From the NCBI GenBank assembly GCA_023445445.1, contig JAEXLD010000114.1, positions 1 to 45,659 on the forward strand: a DNA stretch of 45,659 nt, in the 5' to 3' direction. A model generated the notes under the pieces. The model did not search any database. It was not told where the DNA came from and saw only the letters and a list, made by a program, of their open reading frames with translations. A program made the position numbers and the translations under genes. This DNA is from Bacillota bacterium. GTDB lineage: Bacteria; Bacillota; Clostridia; Clostridiales; Clostridiaceae. Numbering within the stretch: position 1 is the stretch's first letter; each line of letters opens with the position of its first letter. Of the stretch, positions 1-7,902 are shown in pieces.

Positions 1-99
1 ATATTTAATAGTGTTATAATAAAAATCCACTTATTGTTATATACTTTTAAAGTGAATTATATTTTTATTAATTATTAAAGAAAGTGTCAGGTGAAATTT

Positions 100-516
100 A
101 TGATTGATGCTATATTATTAGTTGAAAAGGCTTATGAAGCTCAAAAATTCGCTTATACTCCTTACTCTAACTTTCATGTTGGTGCTGCATTACTTGGTAC
201 AAACGGTAAAATATATTTTGGTTGTAATATAGAAAATGCGGCTTTTACTCCAACAAACTGTGCTGAAAGAACTGCTTTTTTTAAAGCTGTATCTGAAGGA
301 CAACATGAATTTCAAGCAATTGCTATAGTAGGTAATATGGCAGATGCTGAAGAAACTGAATACTGTGCTCCTTGTGGAGTATGTAGACAAGTAATTGCAG
401 AATTTTGTGATCCAAAAACTTTTAAAATCTATCTTGCTAAAAATAAAGATGAATTTAAAGAATATACATTAGAAGAACTTTTACCATTAGGCTTTACCGG
501 AAAAGACTTAGCTTAA
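100..516 (+). CDS. cdd: Cytidine deaminase
   Basis: Cytosolic zinc enzyme that deaminates cytidine and deoxycytidine to uridine and deoxyuridine in pyrimidine salvage. The homotetrameric Cdd signature is visible: the substrate-binding YTPYSNFHVGAA near the N-terminus, the catalytic CAE (first zinc cysteine plus the proton-shuttling glutamate) in NCAERTAFF, and the PCGVCRQ zinc motif. At 138 aa it has the family's usual length. A GTG nine bases upstream (91) would also be in frame, but AGGTG at 89-93 lies six bases before the ATG at 100, so I chose the ATG. It appears monocistronic, closed by a hairpin terminator at about 563-592. Confidence 0.95.
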   Translation: MIDAILLVEKAYEAQKFAYTPYSNFHVGAALLGTNGKIYFGCNIENAAFTPTNCAERTAFFKAVSEGQHEFQAIAIVGNMADAEETEYCAPCGVCRQVIAEFCDPKTFKIYLAKNKDEFKEYTLEELLPLGFTGKDLA

Positions 517-562
517 TATATAAGTTTAATATAACTTAAAAATAAGACATAGTATAAATTTA

Positions 563-592
563 AAGGGGCTGTTGTGACAGCTCTTTTTTTTT
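563..592 (+). terminator. Rho-independent terminator after cdd, related to the repeat hairpin
   Basis: GGGCTGT and ACAGCTC arms around TGTG, followed by nine T. The stem is nearly identical to the terminal hairpin of the MITE-like repeats found elsewhere in the window (for example 40747-40766, opposite orientation), so it may be a solo remnant of that element now used as a terminator. Confidence 0.8.
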
Positions 593-1026
593 ATGTGCTC
601 ATTCTATGAAAATAAATTCATATAGAAGAAAGTTATATATTTACAATATATACTTAATAATAACTAAGAGTAGTATAAATTAAATTAAAAATAAATATAT
701 TTAAAATAGTAAAAAAAGTAAAATATATCTATTTTATTGTTAAAAAATATATAAAGTTAATGAAGTTCAAATTTCAGAAATTTGCAAAAATACTTAATAT
801 TAAGTACAATTAACTGAGAAAACATGAAATTTGTTTTAATGGATAAGCGTTCAATGAGAAATTTTAGATGTAATATTTCATATAACATATTCTACAGTAA
901 TAGAATTTTACGAGTAAATAAAGCAATGAAATTTATTAAATTTAAAGCTTATCGTTATTATATAAAAGAAAAAACAAGAGAGGTGATTAGGAAAAATAAA
1001 TTTAAAATAAGAAGGGATGAGGCAAA
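593..1026. other. Long AT-rich intergenic leader upstream of the DUF1538 operon
   Basis: About 430 bases with no convincing gene. TACTTAATATTAAGTA at 791-806 is a perfect 16-bp palindrome and could be an operator. Downstream there are three nested complementary pairs: GATAAGC 842-848 with GCTTATC 947-953, ATTTCAT 875-881 with ATGAAAT 927-933, and TTCTA 890-894 with TAGAA 901-905. They could fold into one long irregular hairpin in the mRNA leader. A 68-codon ORF here (824-1030) has low-complexity composition and overlaps the next start, so I do not call it. Confidence 0.35.
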
Positions 1027-2520
1027 TTGAATTTATTGACAGAAAAAATTAAAGAGGTATCATTATCAGTTTTACCTATAACTTTAATTGTAATAATACT
1101 AAACTTTACATTAACACCCATAGAAACTTCTATGCTAGTAAGATTTATAATAGGGGCTGTATTTATAGTAATAGGATTATCAATATTCTTAGTTGGAGTT
1201 GATATTGGAGTAACACCAATAGGAAATATAATGGGAAACAGCATGGCTAAGGCAAATAAGCTATGGATTGTTATTATAGCTGGATTAATTCTAGGCCTTG
1301 TTATATCTATAGCAGAGCCAGATCTTCATATACTTGGTGGACAAGTCGCAGATGTAACTGGAGGTGCCTTTGGAAAGTTCTTGATAGTTATAGTTGTTTC
1401 AATTGGAATATCCATAATGCTTGCTTTAGGACTTGGAAGAATAGTTTATTCATTCCCATTATATAAATTAATGACTATTATTTATGGGATAATATTAGTT
1501 ATTGCTATTTTTGTATCTCCAGAGTTTTTAGCAATATCCTTTGATGCTTCAGGAGCTACAACAGGAGCTATGACAGTTCCCTTTATATTAGCTTTGGCAA
1601 CTGGAGTATCTAAAATAAAAAAAGATAGTAAGCAATCAGAAAAAGATAGTTTTGGTTTAGTTGGTATAGCATCAACAGGAGCTATCTTAGCTGTAATGAT
1701 AATGAGTATATTATCAAAGACTAATGAAATCAGTGGAACAGCGGAAGTAAATTTAGAAGGAACAAAAGGAATAATAGGACCATTTTTACATGCTATACCT
1801 CATTTAGCATATGAAATCTTCTTAGCTCTAATTCCCATAGTTCTTATATTTTTAATATTCCAAAAGATTAAATTTAAAATTTCTAAAAAATCCTTAAGAA
1901 AAATAATCTTTGGTATACTATTTACCTTTATAGGTTTAGTGATATTTTTAGTAGGAGTTAATGCTGGATTTATGGAAGTTGGAACTATAGTTGGTTACAA
2001 AATATCAGCCCTTGATAATAAGGCCTATGTTATAATAGTAGGATTTATACTGGGATGCGTAACGATTTTAGCTGAACCAGCTGTTTATGTTTTAACTCAT
2101 CAAATTGAAGATGTTACTAGTGGATATGTAAAAAGAAATGTAGTAATGTTATCTTTAGCAATTGGAGTTGGATTTGCAGTAGCATTATCAATGATCAGAA
2201 TACTTATTCCAGGAATTCAATTATGGCATTATCTATTACCTGGATATATAATATCAATTGGTTTAATGTATATTGCTCCAAAGCTATTTGTAGGAATGGC
2301 TTTTGATTCAGGGGGAGTTGCCTCAGGACCTATGACAGCTACATTTATATTAGCTTTTGCTCAAGGTGCAGCAGTATCTATAGAGGGAGCAGATGTTTTA
2401 ATAGATGGCTTTGGAATGATTGCTATGGTTGCTATGACCCCAATTATAGCTCTGCAAATATTAGGTTTAATATTTAAAATTAAATCTAAAAAAGAAGGGG
2501 TTGGTGTAGATGCTAAATGA
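1027..2520 (+). CDS. DUF1538 integral membrane protein, putative transporter
   Basis: A 497-aa polytopic membrane protein of the DUF1538 family, whose function is not established. It consists of two homologous halves: the pattern FxxIGLxIFLVGV...G near residues 45-65 recurs near 305-325, and each half ends in a FDASGATTGAMT or FDSGGVASGPMT motif followed by a hydrophobic segment. Such inverted or direct duplications are typical of transporters. The start is the TTG at 1027, with GGGATGAGG just upstream. Its end overlaps by 11 bases the first of two genes for tandem PII-like proteins. PII proteins commonly plug or tune membrane transporters (GlnK-AmtB, SbtB-SbtA), so I infer a transporter controlled by its PII partners. 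The substrate cannot be read from the sequence. Confidence 0.85.
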   Translation: MNLLTEKIKEVSLSVLPITLIVIILNFTLTPIETSMLVRFIIGAVFIVIGLSIFLVGVDIGVTPIGNIMGNSMAKANKLWIVIIAGLILGLVISIAEPDLHILGGQVADVTGGAFGKFLIVIVVSIGISIMLALGLGRIVYSFPLYKLMTIIYGIILVIAIFVSPEFLAISFDASGATTGAMTVPFILALATGVSKIKKDSKQSEKDSFGLVGIASTGAILAVMIMSILSKTNEISGTAEVNLEGTKGIIGPFLHAIPHLAYEIFLALIPIVLIFLIFQKIKFKISKKSLRKIIFGILFTFIGLVIFLVGVNAGFMEVGTIVGYKISALDNKAYVIIVGFILGCVTILAEPAVYVLTHQIEDVTSGYVKRNVVMLSLAIGVGFAVALSMIRILIPGIQLWHYLLPGYIISIGLMYIAPKLFVGMAFDSGGVASGPMTATFILAFAQGAAVSIEGADVLIDGFGMIAMVAMTPIIALQILGLIFKIKSKKEGVGVDAK

Positions 2521-3181
2521 TTCTAATATTAACCATATTGAACTTCTTTGCGTTATAGTTAAATTAGGATTAGGAAGTAAGGTTCTTCACAAAGCTAAGG
2601 AGCATGGAATATCTGGTGGAACTGTGCTTTTAGGAAAAGGAACTGTAAATAATAAAATTTTAGAATTTTTAGGACTTGCAGATGTAAGTAAAGAAATAGT
2701 TTTAATGATTTCAAAGAAAAGTATTATGGAAGAAGCTTTAATAAAATTAGACCAAGAGTTTAAATTTGAAAGGCCTAATCATGGAATAGCTTTTACAACA
2801 TCAATATCTAATTTAATTGGAACTAGAAGTTGTAAAGAAAATGAAAAAGTTAAAGAAGGAGATTTTGATAAAACTATGTATAATTCTATAACTATTATTG
2901 TAGATAAAGGCAGAGCTCAGGATGTGATAGATGCAGCAACTAAAGCTGGATCATTAGGAGGAACTATCATTAACGCAAGAGGATCAGGAATTCATGAAAC
3001 TAGTAAAGTATTTGCTATGGAAATAGAGCCTGAAAAGGAAGTAATTCTTATTTTATCAAAAACAGACCAAACGGAACAAATTGTAGAGTCAATTTCAAAA
3101 GAAATTAAAATTAATGAGCCAGGAAATGGTATCATATATGTTCAAAATATAAATAAAACTTATGGATTATACGAGAAATAA
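2510..3181 (+). CDS. Tandem-domain PII-like signalling protein (first copy)
   Basis: A 223-aa protein made of two PII-like ferredoxin-fold domains, about residues 9-105 and 123-223. Domain 1 carries GISGGTVLLGKGT and domain 2 carries GSLGGTIINARGSGIHE; the GGT turn before the T-loop and the PGNGIIYVQNI strand near the end match PII architecture. Canonical PII proteins have one domain of about 112 aa and trimerise; two fused domains could form a pseudo-hexameric trimer. The T-loops are shorter than in GlnB and lack the uridylylated tyrosine region. The gene overlaps the DUF1538 gene by 11 bases, implying translational coupling and a partner role. Its linker retains AAGGAG (2856-2861) 14 bases before the first Met of domain 2, like the second copy. 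Confidence 0.85.
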   Translation: MLNDSNINHIELLCVIVKLGLGSKVLHKAKEHGISGGTVLLGKGTVNNKILEFLGLADVSKEIVLMISKKSIMEEALIKLDQEFKFERPNHGIAFTTSISNLIGTRSCKENEKVKEGDFDKTMYNSITIIVDKGRAQDVIDAATKAGSLGGTIINARGSGIHETSKVFAMEIEPEKEVILILSKTDQTEQIVESISKEIKINEPGNGIIYVQNINKTYGLYEK

Positions 3182-3194
3182 GTTAAAATATAAT

Positions 3195-3238
3195 AAAAAA
3201 ATAAGAAAATATTAAAAATTTTCTTATTTTTTTATTTT
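3195..3238 (+). terminator. Terminator after first PII-like gene
   Basis: AATAAGAAAAT and ATTTTCTTATT arms separated by a short A-rich loop and followed by a T run. It separates the first PII-like gene from its paralog, which has its own ribosome binding site, so the paralog is likely transcribed separately or by read-through. Confidence 0.7.
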
Positions 3239-3371
3239 AGGGCTAATTCCTATTGAAATAGTATTAACTTTAATGTAGCATAAGATTTATGTAAATATTT
3301 GGTGAACGATAAAACTTTAAAATTATTATAATTTATACTTGGTTAAAGTAAAAAAGGAGGACTAAATATAA

Positions 3372-4031
3372 ATGTTTAGTTATTCAAGCAATATTGAATT
3401 ACTTTGTGTTATAGTTAAATCAGGATTAGGAAGCAAGGTAATGCAAAAAGCAAAACAAAATGGAATTTCTGGAGGCACAGTCATTTTAGGTAAAGGAACT
3501 GTAAACAATAAGATATTAGATTTTATAGGACTGGCAGATGTAAGCAAAGAAGTGGTAATTATGATTTCTAATACCGAATTAATAAATAAAGCTTTAGTAA
3601 AATTAGATGAAGAATTTAAATTTAACAAACCTAATCATGGAATAGCCTTCACAACCAATATATGTGGTGTATTTGGAACTAGAAGTTGTAAATGTAATAA
3701 AGAAGAAAAAGGTGGAGAGAATAATATGTATAATTCTATTACTATTATTGTTGATAAAGGAAGAGCTCAGGATGCAATAGATGCAGCAACTAAAGCTGGA
3801 TCATTAGGAGGCACTATTATTAATGCAAGAGGATCAGGAATTCATGAAACTAGTAAAGTCTTTGCTATGGAAATAGAACCTGAAAAAGAAGTAGTTATAA
3901 TTTTATCTAAAAAAGATAAAACTGAAGATATAGTAAGTTCTATAAGAGAAGAATTAAAATTGGACAAACCAGGAAATGGAATTCTATTTGTTCAAGATAT
4001 AAATACGGCTTATGGATTATATGAAAAATAA
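3372..4031 (+). CDS. Tandem-domain PII-like signalling protein (second copy)
   Basis: A 219-aa paralog of the preceding protein with the same two PII-like domains. The second domains of the two copies are almost identical over the stretch containing KGRAQD, AATKAGSLGGT and RGSGIHETSK, while the first domains and the linker differ more. The linker contains CKCN, giving extra cysteines. AAGGAGG lies 11 bases before the ATG. Inside the gene, GGTGGAG (3711-3717) sits eight bases upstream of an in-frame ATG at 3726, exactly at the start of domain 2, so a free 101-aa PII domain may also be made. I infer that this gene arose by duplication of the DUF1538-linked copy and acts with the same membrane protein. 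Confidence 0.85.
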   Translation: MFSYSSNIELLCVIVKSGLGSKVMQKAKQNGISGGTVILGKGTVNNKILDFIGLADVSKEVVIMISNTELINKALVKLDEEFKFNKPNHGIAFTTNICGVFGTRSCKCNKEEKGGENNMYNSITIIVDKGRAQDAIDAATKAGSLGGTIINARGSGIHETSKVFAMEIEPEKEVVIILSKKDKTEDIVSSIREELKLDKPGNGILFVQDINTAYGLYEK

Positions 4032-4130
4032 GATTATCTTCCCTTTCTGTGTAGTATAAGTTATCTAGACTCTTTTCTATACTTATCTTAAAATTACACT
4101 ACTGTAATTATTGTATTAGTTTAATAAATT

Positions 4131-4160
4131 AAAGAGGCTTAAAACAGCCTCTTTAATTCC
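4131..4160. terminator. Bidirectional terminator between PII-like gene and hydA
   Basis: AAAGAGGC (4131-4138) and GCCTCTTT (4147-4154) form a perfect 8-bp stem with T-rich flanks on both strands. It lies between convergent genes. Confidence 0.75.
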
Positions 4161-4187
4161 TTTTATATAATATATAAATTATTTATA

Positions 4188-5900
4188 TTAACGGTATTTG
4201 CTATGTGAAAAATGAAGAATTTCATGTGCAGTTCTAGATAGCGGCTCTCCTAAATATTCCTTATAGCATTTTATTATCATAGGATTTTCATGAGAAAATC
4301 TTCTTTCTGAGCTTTGATCAAGTCCGTATAATACTTGTGCTCTATCTTTTGTAAATTCCTTATTATAAAAAATCGGTTGTCCCCCTCCACCTGAGCATCC
4401 TCCTGGGCATGCCATTACTTCAACAAAATCATATTGAACTTCATTTTTCTCTATAGCATCCATAAGCTTTCTAGCATTACCTAGTCCACTTGCTACAGCT
4501 ACTTTTAAAGTAGTACTGCCAATATCAAATTCAGCTTCTTTCCATCCATCCATTCCTCTAACCTTTTTAAAGCTATCTGCTTTTGGGTTTTCTCCTGTAA
4601 GTAAGTAATAAGCACTTCTTAATGCTGCTTCCATTACTCCTCCAGTTGCTCCAAATATAACCCCTGCTCCAGTTCCATCACCTAGCATCTCATCCATATT
4701 TTCATCTTTTAATGCCCTAGGATTTATGTGTTCTGCTCTTATCATTTTTACAAGCTCTCTTGTTGTTAATACTGCATCTACATCTATACCTTCATCTGCT
4801 CCATTTATACCTGGTATATCTTTTTCATATTTTTTTGCAGTACATGGCATTATTGAAATACAATATATTTTTCTAGGATCAATTTTCATTTTTTCTGCAA
4901 AGTATGTCTTGGTTATTGCTCCAAACATTTGTTGTGGAGACTTTGCTGTAGAAAGTTTGGATACCATATCTGGATATTGGGATTTTATAAACCTCACCCA
5001 TCCAGGACAGCAAGAAGTAAACATAGGTCCTTCCTCACCATTTCTTATTTTCTCAATTAATTCACTACCTTCTTCCATTATAGTTAAATCAGCTGCAAAG
5101 GTAGTATCAAACACATAGTCAAAGCCTATTTTTCTAAGAGCATCTACTATTTTTCCTACAGTAGCTTCCTCTCTAGAAAGTCCTAATTCTTCACCCCAAG
5201 CTGTTCTAACTGCAGGAGCAATTTGTACTACTGTAATAATATCTGGATTTGCTAATGCTTCAAATACTTTTTCAGTATCATCCCTTTCAACTAAAGCCCC
5301 AACAGGACAATGAGTTATACATTGACCACATAGTGAACAATCTGTATCTTCAATTCTTTTGTTATTGACTACACCAATATTAGTTCTGGAACCACTTCCT
5401 GTAGTGTCCCATATTCCTAATGATTGCACTTTATTACATACTTGAACACATCTCATACATTTTATACATTTTTCATTATCTCTTATTAAAGGAAAATCTC
5501 TTCTCCATGGCTTATATTTTATTTCTTCTTTATAAGGTAAATAATTTATTCCTAAATCTCTTGATATACTTTGAAGCCTACAGTTTCCATTTCTACTACA
5601 GGTAGCACAACGGAAATTATGTTGAGAAAGTATAAGTTCTACATTCATCCTTCTAGCCTTTCTAACTCTTGGACTATTTGTTCTAATGACCATTCCTTCT
5701 GAAATAGGGGTGTTACAAGCTGCAGCAAGCTTATTAACTCCTTCAATCTCAACTAAACAAACTCTGCATGCTCCAATTTCATTAAGATCCTTCAAGTAAC
5801 AAAGGGTAGGTATTTCTATTCCTGCCATACTTGCTGCTTCAAGAATTGTAATTTCCCTAGGTACAATTATCCTTTTATTATCTATAACTATACTTACCAT
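4188..5900 (-). CDS. hydA: [FeFe] hydrogenase, CpI-type (group A)
   Basis: Catalyses reversible reduction of protons to H2, disposing of reductant during fermentation. The 570 aa carry the full CpI-like layout: plant-type [2Fe-2S] domain (C34, C45, C48, C62), His-Cys cluster (H94, C98, C101, C107), two ferredoxin-type [4Fe-4S] sites (C145/148/151/155 and C188/191/194/198), then the H-cluster domain. H-cluster motifs are TSCCPGW (proton-relay C297, ligand C298), MPCTAKKYE (C353) and the ACPGGC motif (C498, C502). No signal peptide, so cytosolic. It overlaps by 7 bases the upstream gene for a NuoF-fragment/GltD-like flavoprotein, an arrangement matching the glutamate-synthase-linked (A2) group rather than the classical trimeric bifurcating enzyme. 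No maturases (hydE/F/G) lie in the window. Confidence 0.95.
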   Translation of the reverse strand: MVSIVIDNKRIIVPREITILEAASMAGIEIPTLCYLKDLNEIGACRVCLVEIEGVNKLAAACNTPISEGMVIRTNSPRVRKARRMNVELILSQHNFRCATCSRNGNCRLQSISRDLGINYLPYKEEIKYKPWRRDFPLIRDNEKCIKCMRCVQVCNKVQSLGIWDTTGSGSRTNIGVVNNKRIEDTDCSLCGQCITHCPVGALVERDDTEKVFEALANPDIITVVQIAPAVRTAWGEELGLSREEATVGKIVDALRKIGFDYVFDTTFAADLTIMEEGSELIEKIRNGEEGPMFTSCCPGWVRFIKSQYPDMVSKLSTAKSPQQMFGAITKTYFAEKMKIDPRKIYCISIMPCTAKKYEKDIPGINGADEGIDVDAVLTTRELVKMIRAEHINPRALKDENMDEMLGDGTGAGVIFGATGGVMEAALRSAYYLLTGENPKADSFKKVRGMDGWKEAEFDIGSTTLKVAVASGLGNARKLMDAIEKNEVQYDFVEVMACPGGCSGGGGQPIFYNKEFTKDRAQVLYGLDQSSERRFSHENPMIIKCYKEYLGEPLSRTAHEILHFSHSKYR

Positions 5901-7726
5901 CTATCTACTCTACCTCCCTTGAAAGCTCCACAACCCAAATGATCGCAACGTAAACATCTTCCTGCTTCCTGCTTTGCTTCCTCTAATGTAAGAGATTTTT
6001 CAACAATGTTGAAATCTATACGCCTTTCCTTTGCTGATCTTTCATACATATTAGATCTCCCCCATGAAACACTACTTTTGAATTTTATAGGTGGTATTTC
6101 CACATCGTTCTTTATTATATGCTTATATCCAAAATAGCTATCAATATTAGCTGCTGCAACCTTACCAGAAGCTATTGCCTTAATAACAGTAGATGGGCCT
6201 GTTACACAATCACCCACTGCAAATATACCTTTTTCCCCTCTCACTTCTCCTGATTCTGATACAATAATTCTTCCTCTTTCAGTACTTATTCCACATTTCT
6301 CAAAGTATTTTGATTCAATGTCTTGCCCTATAGCAACTATTACATTATCACAAGCTATAAATTCTGGTTCACGCTTAGAATTAAGAGGCTTTGCCCTTCT
6401 ATTTTCTATTGGACCTATAATTTGAGGTTGAACCCATATTCCTTTAATTTTATCTTCACCATCTTTTTCTATACTAAGTGGTGCCATAAGTTCTATAACT
6501 TCACAGCCTTCTGCTATAGCCCCTTCCACTTCTTCAGGTAATGCTGTCATATCTATTTTTCTTCTTCTATATACTATGTTTACTTCAGATGCACCAAGTC
6601 TAACTGCTGTTCTTGCAGCATCCATAGCAACATTTCCTCCTCCTATTACAGCAATACATCTTCCTGTAAAATCAGGATGTTCATCCTCAGCCATTTCTCT
6701 TAAAAGTTGTACCGCTGATATTACAGAAGGTGAATCTTCTCCTGGTACTCTAAGCTTTTTATGACCATGTGCTCCAATTGAAACATATACTGCATCATAT
6801 TTTTCTCTTAATTCTCCCAATAGAATGTCTTTTCCAATAGAAACTTCTGTTTTTACCTCAACACCATTAGATAATATAGTTTCTATTTCTTTATCTAGCT
6901 TATCTTTAGGTAATCTATAATTAGGTATGCCATATTGTAGCATTCCTCCAAGTTTCTTTCTCTTTTCAAAAATTGTTACTTTATGTCCCATAAGACTTAA
7001 ATAATAAGCAGCTGTAAGCCCACTAGGACCACCACCTACAATGGCAACTGATTTATCTGTAGGTGGATAAGGCTTAGGTATTGGTACATAGCCTGCCTCC
7101 TCCACAGCAGTTCTCTTTAATCCTCTTATATTTACAGAATAATCTAAGTTGTTCCTTCTACATTTACTTTCGCAAGGGTGTTCACAAACCAAAGCACAAG
7201 TTAAAGGAAGTGGATTATCCTTTCTTATAAGCCTAACTGCATCGGCATATCTACCTTCTTCTACTAAGGCTATATATCCAGGTATATCTACTTCAGCTGG
7301 ACACTGCTCTGTGCAAGGAATAGATTTTTCTTGCCTTTCTACACAATCATAACCACTTAAATGAAGTTCATAATCATCCCTAAACCCTTTAAGACCAGTT
7401 AGTACCATTTCAGCCGCTTCATAGCCTAAGGCACAATCTGCTGAATCTGCTATGCCTTCAGCTGTTCTTTGTATAAGGTTTAGTGTATCATCTGTGCCCC
7501 TGCCCTCTAATACATCATCTATCAAGTTTTCAAGTTGCCTTAATCCAATTCTACATGGCACACACTTACCACAGGTATGACATTGGCATAGCCTTAAAAA
7601 TGCAGCAGCTAAATCTACTGGACACGATCTTTTTGGACTAACAGCTATTCTTCTTTGTAAGTCTCCATATAATTCATCTATTGTTTCCTGAGCCTTATCT
7701 CTAGGAGTATTAATTAATCTATTCAC
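5894..7726 (-). CDS. NuoF-type Fe-S segment fused to GltD-like NAD(P)/FAD oxidoreductase, hydrogenase partner
   Basis: A 610-aa cytosolic flavoprotein. Residues about 40-120 match only the C-terminal 4Fe-4S part of NuoF/HydB (CGKCVPCRIG, C52/55/58, plus C98); the FMN and NADH domain of NuoF is absent. Then comes a GltD-like half: Cys-rich N-terminal cluster (C138, C142 and CEHPCESKC), FAD motif GGGPSGLTAA near 231, and a second dinucleotide motif GGGNVAMDAARTA followed by YRRR, typical of NADPH-binding GltD-like subunits. The C-terminus adds three cysteines (C591, C594, C599). I infer that it feeds electrons between NAD(P)H and HydA. The start is GTG at 7726, with AGGGGGG eight bases upstream; the ATG at 7759 lacks a ribosome binding site. 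Confidence 0.85.
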   Translation of the reverse strand: MNRLINTPRDKAQETIDELYGDLQRRIAVSPKRSCPVDLAAAFLRLCQCHTCGKCVPCRIGLRQLENLIDDVLEGRGTDDTLNLIQRTAEGIADSADCALGYEAAEMVLTGLKGFRDDYELHLSGYDCVERQEKSIPCTEQCPAEVDIPGYIALVEEGRYADAVRLIRKDNPLPLTCALVCEHPCESKCRRNNLDYSVNIRGLKRTAVEEAGYVPIPKPYPPTDKSVAIVGGGPSGLTAAYYLSLMGHKVTIFEKRKKLGGMLQYGIPNYRLPKDKLDKEIETILSNGVEVKTEVSIGKDILLGELREKYDAVYVSIGAHGHKKLRVPGEDSPSVISAVQLLREMAEDEHPDFTGRCIAVIGGGNVAMDAARTAVRLGASEVNIVYRRRKIDMTALPEEVEGAIAEGCEVIELMAPLSIEKDGEDKIKGIWVQPQIIGPIENRRAKPLNSKREPEFIACDNVIVAIGQDIESKYFEKCGISTERGRIIVSESGEVRGEKGIFAVGDCVTGPSTVIKAIASGKVAAANIDSYFGYKHIIKNDVEIPPIKFKSSVSWGRSNMYERSAKERRIDFNIVEKSLTLEEAKQEAGRCLRCDHLGCGAFKGGRVDRW

Positions 7727-7793
7727 TTTTCTTTCCCCCCTATAAATTCTAATCCCCATTTTAAGTATACGTTTTCAATGCCTTTATAACTTT

Positions 7794-7828
7794 AATTTAC
7801 CTCCTAGCTTTATGGTTGTCAATAACCA
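7794..7828 (-). promoter_or_regulatory. Promoter of the hydrogenase operon with overlapping dyad
   Basis: On the minus strand TTGACA (7817-7822), a 17-base spacer and TAAATT (7794-7799). The -35 lies inside the inverted repeat TGGTTATTGACAACCA (7813-7828), so a repressor or redox regulator may bind there. The dyad does not match the Rex consensus TTGTTAA-N4-TTAACAA. Confidence 0.6.
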
Positions 7829-7865
7829 TTAATTATATATTTAATATATGCATTTTCCAAGTAAA

Positions 7866-7897
7866 AAAATAGTAGCTTTTTTTATTAGCTACTATTC
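7866..7897 (-). terminator. Terminator of the HAD phosphatase gene
   Basis: AATAGTAGCT (7868-7877) and AGCTACTATT (7887-7896) form a 10-bp stem; on the minus strand it is followed by seven T. Confidence 0.8.
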
Positions 7898-7902
7898 TTA
7901 TT

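Noticed and set aside
824..1030. 68-codon ORF upstream of the DUF1538 gene
   Set aside because: Low-complexity Lys/Arg/Ile-rich composition, no clear ribosome binding site, overlaps the next start and lies in a region that looks like a leader.
4726..5118. 130-aa plus-strand ORF inside hydA
   Set aside because: Antisense shadow of the H-cluster domain coding sequence; the minus-strand frame carries all catalytic motifs.
7727..7759. Extended N-terminus of the GltD-like protein from ATG 7759
   Set aside because: No ribosome binding site before it, whereas AGGGGGG lies inside this segment at the right distance from the GTG at 7726.
7813..7828. Rex operator at the hydrogenase promoter
   Set aside because: The dyad TGGTT-N6-AACCA does not fit TTGTTAA-N4-TTAACAA.
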